From Solen grandis (lineage: Eukaryota; Mollusca; Bivalvia; Adapedonta; Solenidae): a DNA stretch of 64,000 nt. The notes beneath the pieces were generated by a model. The model saw only the letters and a list, made by a program, of their open reading frames with translations, searched no databases and was not told where the DNA came from. This document shows positions 52,791 to 64,000 of the stretch, piece by piece. The DNA lies in the NCBI GenBank assembly GCA_021229015.1, contig CM037783.1, positions 10,487,324 to 10,551,323 on the forward strand. Direction: 5' to 3'. The position numbers and the translations under genes were made by a program. Each line of letters begins with the position of its first letter. Position 1 is the first letter of the stretch.

Positions 52791-52859
52791 CGTAGCTATT
52801 GCTGTGAAGTATTGGCATCAGGTAGACATTTTCTTTAACAATGCATTTTAATGAACAGA

Positions 52860-55800
52860 ACAGAACTTTATTAATTATCCTGGTACACATTGTATACAAC
52901 AAGGAGAATTGCACAAATAATCAATAAACAAAGGCAACATATAGGTTTCGGTTTTGTACAGATATTAAGACAAATATGGTGTATATGGTACTAGTAGTAG
53001 TAATGATGGTGATGATGGTAGTAGTAGTGAGAAAGGAGAGAGACAGAAACAGCGAGAAATGTGATTATCATTTATCTCATACAATTAATTTGATAAATTC
53101 AATAAATGTGCACTTGTCCTTAAAGGCGTTTGGGCGGTTGTTTTTTTCTAACGGACAGATTTTTCTAAAAATTTGCATATAAGTACTTTAGACTTTAACT
53201 AAAAGATATATGACTTAAAAATAGGGGTCACCAAGCTTGTTTTAGAGATCAAGCTTATAGAGAGTATCACTATTTGCTAAAAATTGTTGAAAAAACACGA
53301 CATCAAATGATAAGAAAGATTTTGTTTTTAAATACTGTAGCAGCATATTAAAATGGTATTTTTAAAATATTTTTATCACCATTTATAACTTATCGTGTAT
53401 TTTATAAGTTACAGATAAAAATACTGTCAAATATGTATCGAAAATACAAAATGGGCATAAAATCTCATTTGTGCCCGGACCAAACTGTATACAAAAACTA
53501 TCTCAAAACTGTGATTTTTTTTATATATTTTTCTAAATAAAAAAAAAAGTAAACGGACAGATTTCTTTTATTTTTTCAGAGTTAGTCCTTTGATATAAAT
53601 ACTTTCTGAAAAAGTAAAAAAAATAAGCACCTCACCAGCTTTGTTTATTTTATTTTTTTTAACTAATACAGCTTTTTATCGAATTTTTAGCCAAATTTGC
53701 ATAAAAAGACTGAAATGTGACTTTTTGTACCTTCAAAACTTGTTCTAATGCTTTATATACATGTAAAGTGAAGTGGAACTCACAATTTGAAGAGACCTTT
53801 TTTCTGTATATTTTAAAGGGGAAAATAAGTTGTAATTATAATGCAAAAAGAAAAAAAAATCTAGAAAAAAAAGTATATATTACCATGTTTAAAACAAATG
53901 ATAACTTTGTTAGCAATGTATTAGTTTGTACAGAAGATCACAACTCTGTAGTGACTTCACTGAAATACAATATAAAATGTATACAAAGCATGGCTGCAAC
54001 TGGTGAAGAACCTCAGCTTTCTACATTTAATAGATCTGATCTGATAATCAGAATTTACGATTATTTTACCTGATAACTGCAATAGCCATCTTTTTCTTTT
54101 TTTTCTCAGCCTTATTTTAGTTTTTGACCAACATTTGCAAAATTCCCTGATAATTTTTCTGACTTTCTAGGAATTCAATTTTCCTAACTTTTCCCTGACA
54201 TTTTAGGAATTCTAAATTTCCCTTGCCATTTTATTGACTTTAGATTTTCCCTTACGTTCTATGAAATAAAAAAAATCCCTGACTACTTTTGAAAATTCCC
54301 TGACCGTGAAGGAAATAAAAAATTCCCGACTTTCCCCGACCAGCGGTCATCCTGAAAGGTTAAACTGTTTTTTCACGATTAAATTAGTTTTAATGGTAAG
54401 ATTGAAGGGGTGATAAAAAATATTCAGCTGAAATAATTCGTAACTTACGTCAACAGAATCAATTAAACCAAATTATTGATACAAAAATGATAAAAATATT
54501 GGATGTGGAAAAACTTGCCGAAATGTTGGTCAGATTACAATACACATGTATTGTAATTAATATGATTTTTAACACGCGAGATCTTACCATAAACAAAGAT
54601 TAAACTAAACAAACTATAATACGTGATAAAATTAACTTAAACTTACCCTGGCAAAGTAACTTGAGTCCTGCCATAATCAAAATCAAAAACGTATTAGCCA
54701 TAATTATTCCCCGAAAGATCTACGACAAACACATCCTTTTATACAGTTTTAATCACTGTACAGAAATTGTCCATCTTACGATCGTCAGACACCTACGTTA
54801 AATTTGTTCCGTAACTCCCCATTTATAAATGCGATGCATAGAGAATCAGAATACGTGGGCTATATGCATTTTCAAATATAATGAATCGATATCTATAGCT
54901 CACCATTGAAGCCATGCTATAATATAATGAATCATCAAAACCCCTAATAAATATTTAACAATATACCCTCATTTCTTTCCATAGACATATTCAAGCTTTA
55001 GTTAATACCGCGCATAAGTGGAATTTAACATATTTTTCACGTTTCCATAAGCATAATCTTAAGCCTTATTCTGCTAACAAAGTAACTTTTTTGTATATTT
55101 TGACTTTAATAACTCACTAAAAACCATTTTCCTTGCCTTGGTAAAACACCAGTGTCATAAAATGCATGCTGTTTCCAGGTGAAATCTTTGGCATGAACGC
55201 AGTTTAAATCCAGGAGATTCAGATGCTTCATATTTCGAAGAAGGAAGGAGGCATTCAATGAGACGCCAAAGTTCTCAGGAGAACACATCCAGACGTAAGT
55301 GATGATGCGGCAAACTCAATTTTTGGATAGCTAACTCAATAACAGAGGAGCAACCGGACGCTTTCAGACCAAGTAAAGGTGGGATGGACTTAGCTGCCAA
55401 AAAAAAAAAAAAAAAAAAAAAAAGTGTGTATGTACCAGGAACACATTCTTAACATGAAGTAGCTCTTCTACAATTGGAAATCTGCAGAGTGTAGCAAACA
55501 AATTTCTACGCCAAGGGTTGGGCACCAACCTATAGCTTCAAAGTACATCTTTACGCAACATTAGGACAGCTGTAGATTCCAATATAATCATTTACCGAAG
55601 ATTGAATAAAAGTAATCAAACCACCCATCTACCACAGCATTACGCATGTCACATGTTGCCAAAAACTAAACAAACTAGAAATGCAGTCGCTGAAAGTTGT
55701 GCTAAAATGACAAGCAAATAAACTTATTACAGGTATGTCTAAAACTCCTTCGAAAAGGAGAGGTCATACTTTTAACATTGCACAGGGCCCCCAAACTATG

Positions 55801-57750
55801 TTGTTTTCAAACAGTTTTATAAACTTATATATTTTATATACATGTATTTTATATTTAATTGTTCCTTTATTTACTCAGGTCATCATTTGCATACCTATAG
55901 AGCAGACTAAATGTCCAAAGGCAACAAGCCAACAGCCTAAGGAGATCCCTTAACCTCTTAGTGTGACCCTGACCATGGAGCTACTGATCCAGCTCTTGTG
56001 TGCGACAACGTCGCTACTGCTGAATCCTTTTAGAATCCTTTGATCCAGAGGTAAATTCTGATATCCCTGACAAGCAAATCCAGTACTATGACATTTCACT
56101 TCTAAAAGTGACCGTGACCTTGAACCTATGATCTCACCTCTTGTGCGCGGCGCATCGTTTCATCTGTCAAATTATTTAGAATCTTTTGATCCAGAGATAC
56201 TACATGTCGCCAATTAACCTTGGCCAAGACATACTGCAAAGTTATTTGAAAATCCTGCGATTCATTACTTAAGTTACAGCCCTGACAAGCAATCCAGCAC
56301 CATAACCTTTCACCTCTAAGTTTGACCTCACCTTGGAGCAAGTACCCAACTCTTGCGCATGACACTTCGCTCATTAAAGCAAACATAACTGCCAAGTTGA
56401 AAATACTTTAACCCATGTATAAGTTACAGCCATTCGGGCAAGAAAATCCACACCATGACCTTTCGATACCAAGCTTGACCTTGACCGCAAGCAGATTCAT
56501 CAAAAATACTGTTAAAATCAAATTAGTTTGGGTTTTGTTGTACCTTTCAACAGTGTAGTAGTATTTTTATTACATGAATTAGGAATGTTCTTTGCAAATT
56601 AACGATTTTCGCAAAGATAGCTTGCCATTTGCATAATACAGAGATTGTTTGAAGATAGGGGAAAAATAAATTAAATATTCGAAGAACCTGACACCAACGG
56701 TTGAATGACAAGTTATTATTATTTGCATGACAATTAATTAGTCTAGGATATTTGGTTACTTCTAATCTAAAGCGCATTCATTATGTTGATCAGGGATCGC
56801 ATGTATCCTATCACTTGCATTGGCTGAAAAACCCACGTACCTTCAAAACAACCCAACATTCAAACAAGACTGCAAACGGAGATAATTCACCATTTTCGAT
56901 AATGTAGAAAGACAATCAACTGAACAATTTGAAGATGCAGTCAAACTTGTCTTAAGCGGTCAGTCCAGGGAGCAAGAGAGAGCGACCGCTTAACAGAGGT
57001 GGTGATTAAATGAAGGTTTAACATACAACAAATGTTAGTTTTAGTTATGCGTATATCAAAACTGACTGCTAAATGGAGGTTGCCGCTTAATACAGGCGGT
57101 CGCTTATACAGGTTCAACTGTATAATGCATTTGGGATATGTTTCCGAAACAAAATCAACCGTTTTAATTGCAATGAAAATTTATGGTTACAATAGAATAA
57201 ACTTTCAAAAAAGGTTTAAAATGTCTGTTACCCATTTTGGTGTGCATCAACCAAAAGAATAACCCTGTCGTTAACGATAGGAAAACATGTTTTGAAAAAG
57301 AATTTCTCGTGAGCACAAGCTGTTTTACTCCCGCTTTCACTTATGTATGCTTCAAACAACTGTACAGTTTATATGAAAGTTGATCGTAGATTTCGGCCAA
57401 TAAGCTAGGGAGAAGACAAAATATTTATCATCGTTGACAAGATTTATAGCTCGCCGGTACTCATATATCTTATTAAATTTCTTAGTAATTGGGAAATTCC
57501 CAAACGGAAATTCTGAAATATTTTTTTAGAATGACCGATGTACATGTTTTTGAAATTATTAACATGTTACGTGTTCTTTGTTACATTAAATATATGAATC
57601 TGTATGACGAAAAACTATAAAAATGAAGTCGATTTTTAAAAATATCTGAATCTGAATCCGTTATCTCTCAACTCAGCATGAGGTCTAAGTAGGGTACCCA
57701 ATCACATAGGGGGGTCAGTAATAATACACAAACATTAACAGATATATACA
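52860..57750. other. Intergenic AT-rich region without a supported gene
   Basis: Holds a GTAGTA/GATGAT trinucleotide patch (52988-53026), a TTCCCTGAC-rich degenerate repeat (54130-54350), an A run (55398-55422), decayed TGACCTTGACC-type tandem repeats (55960-56490) and a GACCGCTTAATACAGG-type repeat (56955-57120). An isolated 118-codon ORF at 53717-54073 lacks recognisable motifs or splice context. Confidence 0.5.
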
Positions 57751-57758
57751 GAACATTT

Positions 57759-57868
<110 letters not shown>

Positions 57869-57993
57869 CTACTTTGTGTCCGCTCTGTACCTCCTACATG
57901 CATTGGTCCACATTGAGACGATGTGTCGCGATTAAGACCTGGGTTCGTATCTCAAAGGTTAAAGACTCATTCTTGAGTCCAATGTCAAGAAGG

Positions 57994-60900
57994 TATGGTG
58001 GCTGATTTCTGCCATTTCGTGTTTCGTGCCGCGGGGCGAAGTTTCGCCCCGAAATGTCAAAATCTCGGGGCGAGATTTCGGGGCGAAAGGTCGAAAACAC
58101 GAAAATGCCAGAGTTTCGGGGCGAGATTTCGAGGCGAAAACTCGAAATTTCGCCCCGCAACACGAAACGTAATATTTCGTCATTTCGCCCCTAAATCTCG
58201 CCCCGAGATTTCGACATTTCGTGTTTTCGACCTTTCGCCCCGAAATCTCGCCCCGAGATTTTGACATTTCGGGGCGAAATCTCGCCCCGCGGCACGAAAT
58301 AATCAATATTTCGTCTTTTCGACATTTCGCCTGGCGCCCCGCCAACCCGCCAGGCGAGAATCCAACATTTCGCATTTCGGGGTGAAATCTCGCCCCGCGG
58401 CACGAAATAATCAATATTTCGTCTTTTCGACTTTTCGTGCGGCGCCCCGCCAACCCGCCAGGCGAGAATTCAATATTTCGCATTTCGCCTTCCGGTACAT
58501 ATTGTACGCATGCGCAGACACCCTTTTTTCAGGCGCAGACGCTTTATTTCTCTAATTACTGCACGGTAAGTGATATATATTTCATGGAATCAAGATACTA
58601 GAAATATCTGATGAGTCATCATTACCTGAACGTTTATGTTGACATCGATAAGGACCATTTGATTTTAGCCCATATACATGTACAAGATTCTGACGCCAGA
58701 CATTCAAATATCCTGGAGTATTTGGTTCAAAGAAAATACCTACACGATCTCTCACTTTCATATCATATATGATATAGATCTATTTAAATCCTTCAAATGT
58801 AATAAACTGTCTAAGGTTTTAAAAAGCAGACTTAAAAAATAACTTTCAATATCCAATAACAGTCAGAATATTATTATTATGTCTGCAGTTCTCGACAATG
58901 AACTTCAAATGAGTTTGCCATGGGTAATGTGCACATACAGAGGTAAAATCTATGAACAACAGTTGCACTTAGGTTCTTTTTTGTTGATCGTCTGCTTGCT
59001 GAGTGCTGACTAGTGGCTTAAAAATGATAAAAAGGAGCATTTGTGAAAATGGTAGAAAAATGTTACCTCTTCGTCAATTTCAAATGATTTTTTGATATAC
59101 TTATGCAAAACATTTTCAATGCATTAATGAATCAGAAAAAAAAAATGATACATCAATTCTGTTTATTGTCAATTATTTCTCTGTTAAATTACTTCACACA
59201 TCATACATGACGTTGAGTATTGAATTTGTATAAAAAGCTTGATAATACCAATAGTAAGAGAACTCAGTACTTGAGGATAGATCTTGACATAGTATGTGAC
59301 TTATAGATATAAGCCTACACACTTTTATTGTATTATGTAAATATTTATCATGTTTAACAGGACTTATCGAGATTTTGAATGTTTTTTGTTTTTTTTTTCA
59401 ATTTTCTTTATATATCTTATGATAAAACATTCTTTAACAGATCTAACCCATAACCTTTATGTGATCCTGACATGGATGTTATCCTGGATGAGCTAGGTCT
59501 GAGGGAACTAAAGGGGAATTTTAGTGAACAACGGGTAAAATACATATTTTCTGATCTTTGATGAGTGTAAAACTCTGAGTGTGTGAGAGAGAGATTTTGT
59601 GGAAAGTTGGATAATTTCATAATGATAGATAATTATTTGCTTTCATTAAGGCTAGATCTATTTGAATTCAAAATAGATATACTTTTGTGCTATCAATCTA
59701 AATCATGCAGTACCTGTAGCTTCAAATAACTGTCTAAACACTAAAGATATTTCATGTGAACAAACTTTCCAGCTGGCTTGCAGTAGGTTGGTGGTTCTAC
59801 ATGGCTTCTATACCTGAAATACTGTACAGATCTGTAGAGGGCCCATTAACACCCGTAATGTTAACAAAAAAAATCACACTCAGAAAAAAAAATCACACTC
59901 AGACAAATTGAATGCAAAATAGTAAGAGAATCCTTAAAAGTATAAGATTGAAGTCCTTCTATACTACTGTACTGTTTATCAATAAGGAAAAGCAGGAATG
60001 TTCTGAAGTTGCATATCCAAATAACTCCTATCAAGTGTCTTTCCTCCTTCCAAATTTTTTTATGTCTGATTTTCTTTGGTCTTAGATTGACCTTTCTATA
60101 GATTATTATTTGAAAATCTCCAATGCTGTATACCTACCACTAAAAAACAATTAAGTAGGTCAATTATACAAATTAACCCAATATAAAGGTATATGGAAGT
60201 AGTTGTGAAAAAATCTGCACATTAATTACTTAATCAAAATCCAATTAATATACATTAACTTTGACAAAAGTTAAGGTGGAAACTATTCAGTCAGCAATAC
60301 TTTTTACACCATAAACCTTTTCGCTTAAAATCTGTAATTAAGCCCATCTGGTCACATATTTTTTATTTAAAAAACAACAACAAAAAAAAAACGTGAGTGT
60401 GAAAAGGAGAGGGAAAGAGGGAAGGGAGATGTAAAAAAAAGGAGAAAGAAAGAAAAAAATGAAGAGGAAGAGAATCAGAAAACATGCTTGATATTCACAT
60501 AGAACTGCCTGTGAAGTAAGGTTGGTGTCGACATGATACCAATATCATTTCATAACACATACATATTTACATGTAACGTGTAATATATGCAACGTATTCA
60601 ATCAGTATAAACTAAAATATTCAAAAACATAAAAGCAAAAATTAAAAAATATTTTAAACAGAGATTCCCCTTGATTCATTAATGAACTAATCATTTCGTT
60701 TCACAGTGACTCTGTTTTCTATATTCCTCGTCTGTAAGTCAATGGTTCGTTTATACATAGCTCTGACACAAGATAGAGTACTTTGAACTGTTTAATAAAG
60801 GATACTATCACCATAACCATTTAAACCAGAAAACATTTCTTTGATTTGTTTCGCTTACACGTGTTTACATTCAATTTGCACATGCTTACAATATGTACCG

Positions 60901-61528
60901 GAAGGCGAAATGCGAAATATTGAATTCTCGCCTGGCGGGTTGGCGGGGCGCCGCACGAAAAGTCGAAAAGACGAAATATTGATTATTTCGTGCCGCGGGG
61001 CGACGAAATGCGAAATTTGAATTCTCGCCTGGCGGGTTGGCGGGGCGCCCGAAAGTCGAAAAGACGAAATATTGATTATTTCGTGCCGCGGGGCGAGATT
61101 TCGCCCCGAAATGCGAAATGTTGGATTCTCGCCTGGCGGGTTGGCGGGGCGCCAGGCGAAAGTCGAAAGACGAAATATTGATTATTTCGTGCCGCGGGGC
61201 GAGATTTCGCCCCGAAATGCGAAATGTTGATTCTCGCCTGGCGGGTTGGCGGGGCGCCAGGCGAAATGTCGAAAGGACGAAATATTGATTATTTCGTGCC
61301 GCGGGGCGAGATTTCGCCCCGAAATGTCAAAATCTCGGGGTTTGGGGCGAAAGGTCGAAAACCCGAAATTTGGGGGGAAATTTTTTTGCCCCGAAACTCG
61401 CCCCGAAATACTGGCATTTTCGTGTTTTCGACCTTTCGCCCCGAAATCTCGCCCCGAGATTTCGACTATTCGGGGCGAAATCTCGCCCCGCGGCACGAAA
61501 CACGAAATGGCAGAAATCAGCCACCATA
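57994..61528. mobile_element. Fold-back element with CpG-rich, palindrome-built arms
   Basis: The left arm 57994-58515 and right arm 60882-61528 are inverted copies, outer ends TATGGTGGCTGATTTCTGCC and its complement, inner ends TTCCGGTACATATTGTA and its complement. Arms consist of reshuffled TTTCGCCCCGAAAT, CTCGGGGCGAGATTTCG and GCCGCGGGGCGA blocks plus a roughly 105-bp module with CGCCTGGCGGGTTGGCGGGG (two copies left, four right). The 2.37-kb interior shows no transposase. Open frames of up to 174 codons in the arms are low-complexity by-products. Confidence 0.82.
58516..60881. other. Interior of the fold-back element, non-coding
   Basis: AT-rich, ordinary composition compared with the arms. 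Contains a duplicated AAAAAAATCACACTCAGA (59868-59903) and an A/G-rich tract (60370-60480). No coding signal on either strand. Confidence 0.6.
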
Positions 61529-61559
61529 ATATGGGGAACATTTTGTTTGTGTCCAGGCT

Positions 61560-62290
61560 CTAGCCCCAATCACAGGTCAAAGGTTGAAAAGTGGCACTTA
61601 TTTCTGTTCCAGGGATCTTAATGTTGTTCATCGTCGAATACCCCGGCAAACTTATTCCGTTTCACTACATGACATCATGACACTACATGACCTATAGATG
61701 ATCTATCGATCGGTCGTGGATATTCGACGATGACTGTTGTTTAACATATTAAGATTTTGAAATAACTTGGCAAAAATAGGCTTCCAGATATTTATTTCCA
61801 AGGTCACAATCTCAAAAGGTCAAAAATGGGAACATGTTGTCGTGTCCGGGCTCCAACTCCGTCATGCATGGATGAATTTTGAAAATCATGACATGACATA
61901 AATGTTCATCCTTTGATGACGATGTGCAATGTGCAAGACCCATGTCTGTAGCTCAAAGGTCAAAGGTCAAGGTTACAGTCCGGGATCAAAGGTCAAAAAG
62001 GGGAACATTGTGTTTGTGTCCGGGCTCTAACTTCATCATGCATGGGTGGATTTTGAAATACCTCGGCATGAATGTTCTTCTAGAGAAGACGATGTATCCT
62101 GCGCAAGACCAGTTTTGCCGTTTTACATAAAACGATTTTGAAATAACTTGGCACAAAAGTGGCACATGCAAGGTCCACATATGTAGCCTTAAAAAGTCAA
62201 GGCCACAATTAGTCAGATGAAAAGATGGCCCTGTCATACACATGACCCAGGATTTAATGTCCTGATTTCTTTTGGGGGCATTTGTCACGG
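61560..62290 (+). repeat. Degenerate tandem element (AAAGGTCAAGGTCACA / GTGTCCGGGCTC type)
   Basis: GGGGAACATTTTGTTTGTGTCC-like and GGGCTCTAAC-like blocks recur near 61530, 61830 and 62000, with TTTTGAAATAACTTGGCA near 61754 and 62130. It resembles an old pearl-type core array. Confidence 0.5.
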
Positions 62291-62318
62291 TGCCTATGAC
62301 AGCTCTTGTTCTTTCTAG

Positions 62319-62410
62319 ATGTGAAATTCAATATCATCGGGAATCCATATTTGAAAAGAATGCAGCTAATATCAATGACATGGCGTTATCTGTATTTCAA
62401 GATCAACATT
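62319..62410 (+). CDS. Possible penultimate exon of an unrecognised gene
   Basis: Acceptor TTGTTCTTTCTAG, then 92 open bases (phase 2 in, phase 1 out) reading CEIQYHRESIFEKNAANIND and onwards to a weak donor GTATAT. The phase would fit the exon at 62525. No known domain; may be chance. Confidence 0.25.
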
Positions 62411-62524
62411 GTATATCATTATATAAAAACCTATTTTATCATGTATGTTGTTACAATTGTCATTCTTTGATATGGTTTTTAATATTGCCTGAATAAAACT
62501 GAAATTAATGATGATGCCATTTAG

Positions 62525-62670
62525 GTCAAATTGTTTATTCCCCTGATACTTCGCCTGTATCCGGAATCCGCCGCGTGACATGGGATCGCAATCGTATCAA
62601 CTCGGCAATCCGGCCTAACCCGTTGGATATACTTGAAGAAATGGGCGAGGTGTTCCGAATGATGGGATAA
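62525..62670 (+). CDS. Probable terminal coding exon of an unrecognised gene
   Basis: Acceptor GCCATTTAG, entry phase 1, 146 bp to TAA: (G)QIVYSPDTSPVSGIRRVTWD, then an Arg/Asn/Ile-rich stretch and LDILEEMGEVFRMMG. Higher GC (CCGGAATCCGCCGCG) and balanced codon use set it apart from flanking AT-rich DNA. The overlapping minus-strand open frame is its shadow. I do not recognise the family, and upstream exons are uncertain. Confidence 0.42.
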
Positions 62671-63215
62671 CTGCACTCCCCGGTCCAACACGGTAGTTGC
62701 TGATGAATATATATCAGTGAGTAAAGAAATTTGTGGTAATGTTCTTTTTCTTTGTGAGAAGTTGTCATCCTGCATATAATTGTATTAGAAGATATGTGTG
62801 AATTCACATATTGTTTTTTGACATTTACGCACGTGAATATTGTGATTAAGAAGGCGCCCGAGGGAGGTATACACCGTCGAATGTATAAACACAACCATTG
62901 ACAACAAATCCAGTTGGATAATTTGTGTGGCAGTAAGCAGTTGAAATGATTACATTCCGGATAAGGGTATCTGTTTACATTTATTTCGTTTTATTTATAA
63001 TATTTAATTTCCAACTTCTACTGCAGTCCTAAAATTCTAAGCTGCTTTGATCGGACACTGTACATTAAAAAAATATAAACGATGGATGATAAATTTAAAT
63101 ATATGTGCTATGGTTAATGTATACACTAGATCCTGATATTCAGGGGAAAAAAAACTTAATTAAAAAAAAAAATGACCTCTTTTATATATAAATATAGAGA
63201 GATCGATTTTTTCAA

Positions 63216-63248
<33 letters not shown>

Positions 63249-64000
63249 ACTTAATATCAGGGTCCTGTGATCATTGTAGAAGTAAAACAGTGTTCTAATA
63301 TTGAATAGTCCTAGAGCACAGGTATTTGACACAGTTTGTCAAAATGGACCCTATATATTCTACATAATAAAAATATATTGGGCCTAAACTGACTTAAATA
63401 GAAGTTGGTGTCAAATATCTGTTTCTTAGAAGGAAGCAACTAGATATTTGGCATTAGATCTACATGTTTTTTAACACATTACTGGTACAATAACCTATGT
63501 CTGACTCCCAAGTTTGAGAAAGATGTTAAATTCATTTGTAAAATAAAAAGGTCTGTTTCTGGTCTCAAGCAAAAAAAAAGGTTGGTAGGTCGGGATTTTA
63601 TTTTTTTAATTTTTTTTTAATATGAAACAAAAGGTAAAAGGAAATATTTTTTTAAAGGCAGAAAGGTAAAAAACAACGTTAATGTCAGTCATTTAAAAAG
63701 AGGGTTGGTCGGGAGACCAGAAACGGAATTTTTTTTTGGGGCCTAAGTACTTTGTATTCTCTGTTTCCATTCAAAAATTTCAAAGGAGTAAGTAACAGCA
63801 ACTTAAATCAATAAATTTAAATGAATAATTTATTAAGTGAGGGTAAGATCTATGCAAGCTATATTCTAGAAATAATCATTTAAGAGTTTCTTTAGACATG
63901 CCCCCCAAAAATAATTTTTATATGCCCAAAGGGTCTTATTATGTATTGCCCTCTGCCATCTGTCTTTCTTTCCATCTGTTCATCCATTAGTAGAGCATTG
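62671..64000. other. AT-rich flank with homopolymers and small fold-backs
   Basis: Contains a ~31-nt T run (63217-63247) enclosed by GATCCTGATAT (63130) and its inverse ATATCAGGGTC (63255), and a second fold-back with GTTTCTGGTCTC (63554) and GAGACCAGAAAC (63714) enclosing GGTCGGGATTTTATTTTTTT. No gene is seen. Confidence 0.55.

Noticed and set aside
52243..52838. Two overlapping plus-strand ORFs of 130 and 194 codons with 15-residue repeats
   Set aside because: They follow from a 45-bp minisatellite whose period is divisible by three; the opposite strand is open as well, and there is no start context, signal or unique domain.
53717..54073. 118-codon plus-strand ORF
   Set aside because: AT-rich, lysine/asparagine-heavy, no motif, no splice or promoter context, and next to a degenerate repeat; likely chance.
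55106..55288. Minus-strand ORF with LLRNMKHLNLLDLNC, resembling one leucine-rich repeat
   Set aside because: Only one possible repeat, no neighbouring repeats in any frame and no splice support.
57959..58483. 174-codon minus-strand ORF rich in Arg, Gly, Phe and Ser
   Set aside because: It is translation of CpG-rich palindromic blocks in the fold-back arm; equally long frames occur on the other strand and in the other arm.
62535..62894. 119-codon minus-strand ORF
   Set aside because: Its informative half is the complement of the better-supported plus-strand exon 62525-62670.

Overview
The window looks like genomic DNA from a bivalve mollusc, probably a heterodont clam. It is AT-rich, its coding sequence is split into short GT-AG exons, and it is packed with interspersed elements of a type described from bivalves: roughly 150-165 bp core tandem repeats, then an ACGG/ACAG microsatellite, then a C-run/G-run hairpin at the 3' end (pearl/CvA-like, HINE-like). 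A run of 100 Ns at 27206-27305 is a scaffold gap. The species call is inference from repeat style and domain content. Frames and splice junctions were checked by hand; no database was searched.

Region 1-27.2 kb, minus strand: one large extracellular-protein gene, open at both ends. Reading from the gap leftwards there are 17 consecutive one-exon Sushi/CCP modules (26476 down to 10878), then a SEA-like module split over three exons with the first half of an EGF-like module in a fourth (10338 down to 8084), then four more CCP exons (3236 down to 753). All 21 CCP exons are 168-189 bp and phase 1-1, with four cysteines and the late Trp. The introns hold piggyBac-type MITEs, pearl-like elements, tRNA-derived SINE pieces and an 18-bp minisatellite. 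Neither the signal peptide nor the C-terminus is visible.

Region 27.3-31.6 kb, plus strand: the last five exons of a single-pass receptor. They encode a stalk plus transmembrane helix, two tiny juxtamembrane exons, and a cytoplasmic tail carrying five Y-x-x-I/V motifs. The tail is broken by a one-base frameshift in exon 4; the shifted frame is the one that splices cleanly into the terminal exon. The 5' ends of this gene and of the CCP gene both run into the same gap, so the scaffold join or the left contig's orientation deserves checking.

Region 31.6-57.8 kb: mostly transposon country. It contains more pearl-like elements, a roughly 4.2 kb fold-back structure (36976-41155) carrying an 80-bp MITE with perfect 18-bp inverted ends and a 9-bp target duplication, a degenerate TTTAGCC-rich repeat, and a very large imperfect palindrome (43.7-52.3 kb). 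One arm of the palindrome is split by a dead jockey-like LINE (47080-51391, 11-bp target duplication). That LINE is itself interrupted in its RNase H domain by a pearl-like element. A 45-bp minisatellite abuts the palindrome.

Region 57.8-64 kb: a second fold-back element with CpG-rich arms built from nested TTTCGCCCCGAAA palindromes (57994-61528), another tandem element, and what looks like the terminal coding exon of an unrecognised plus-strand gene (62525-62670). The rest is AT-rich with homopolymer runs and small fold-backs.
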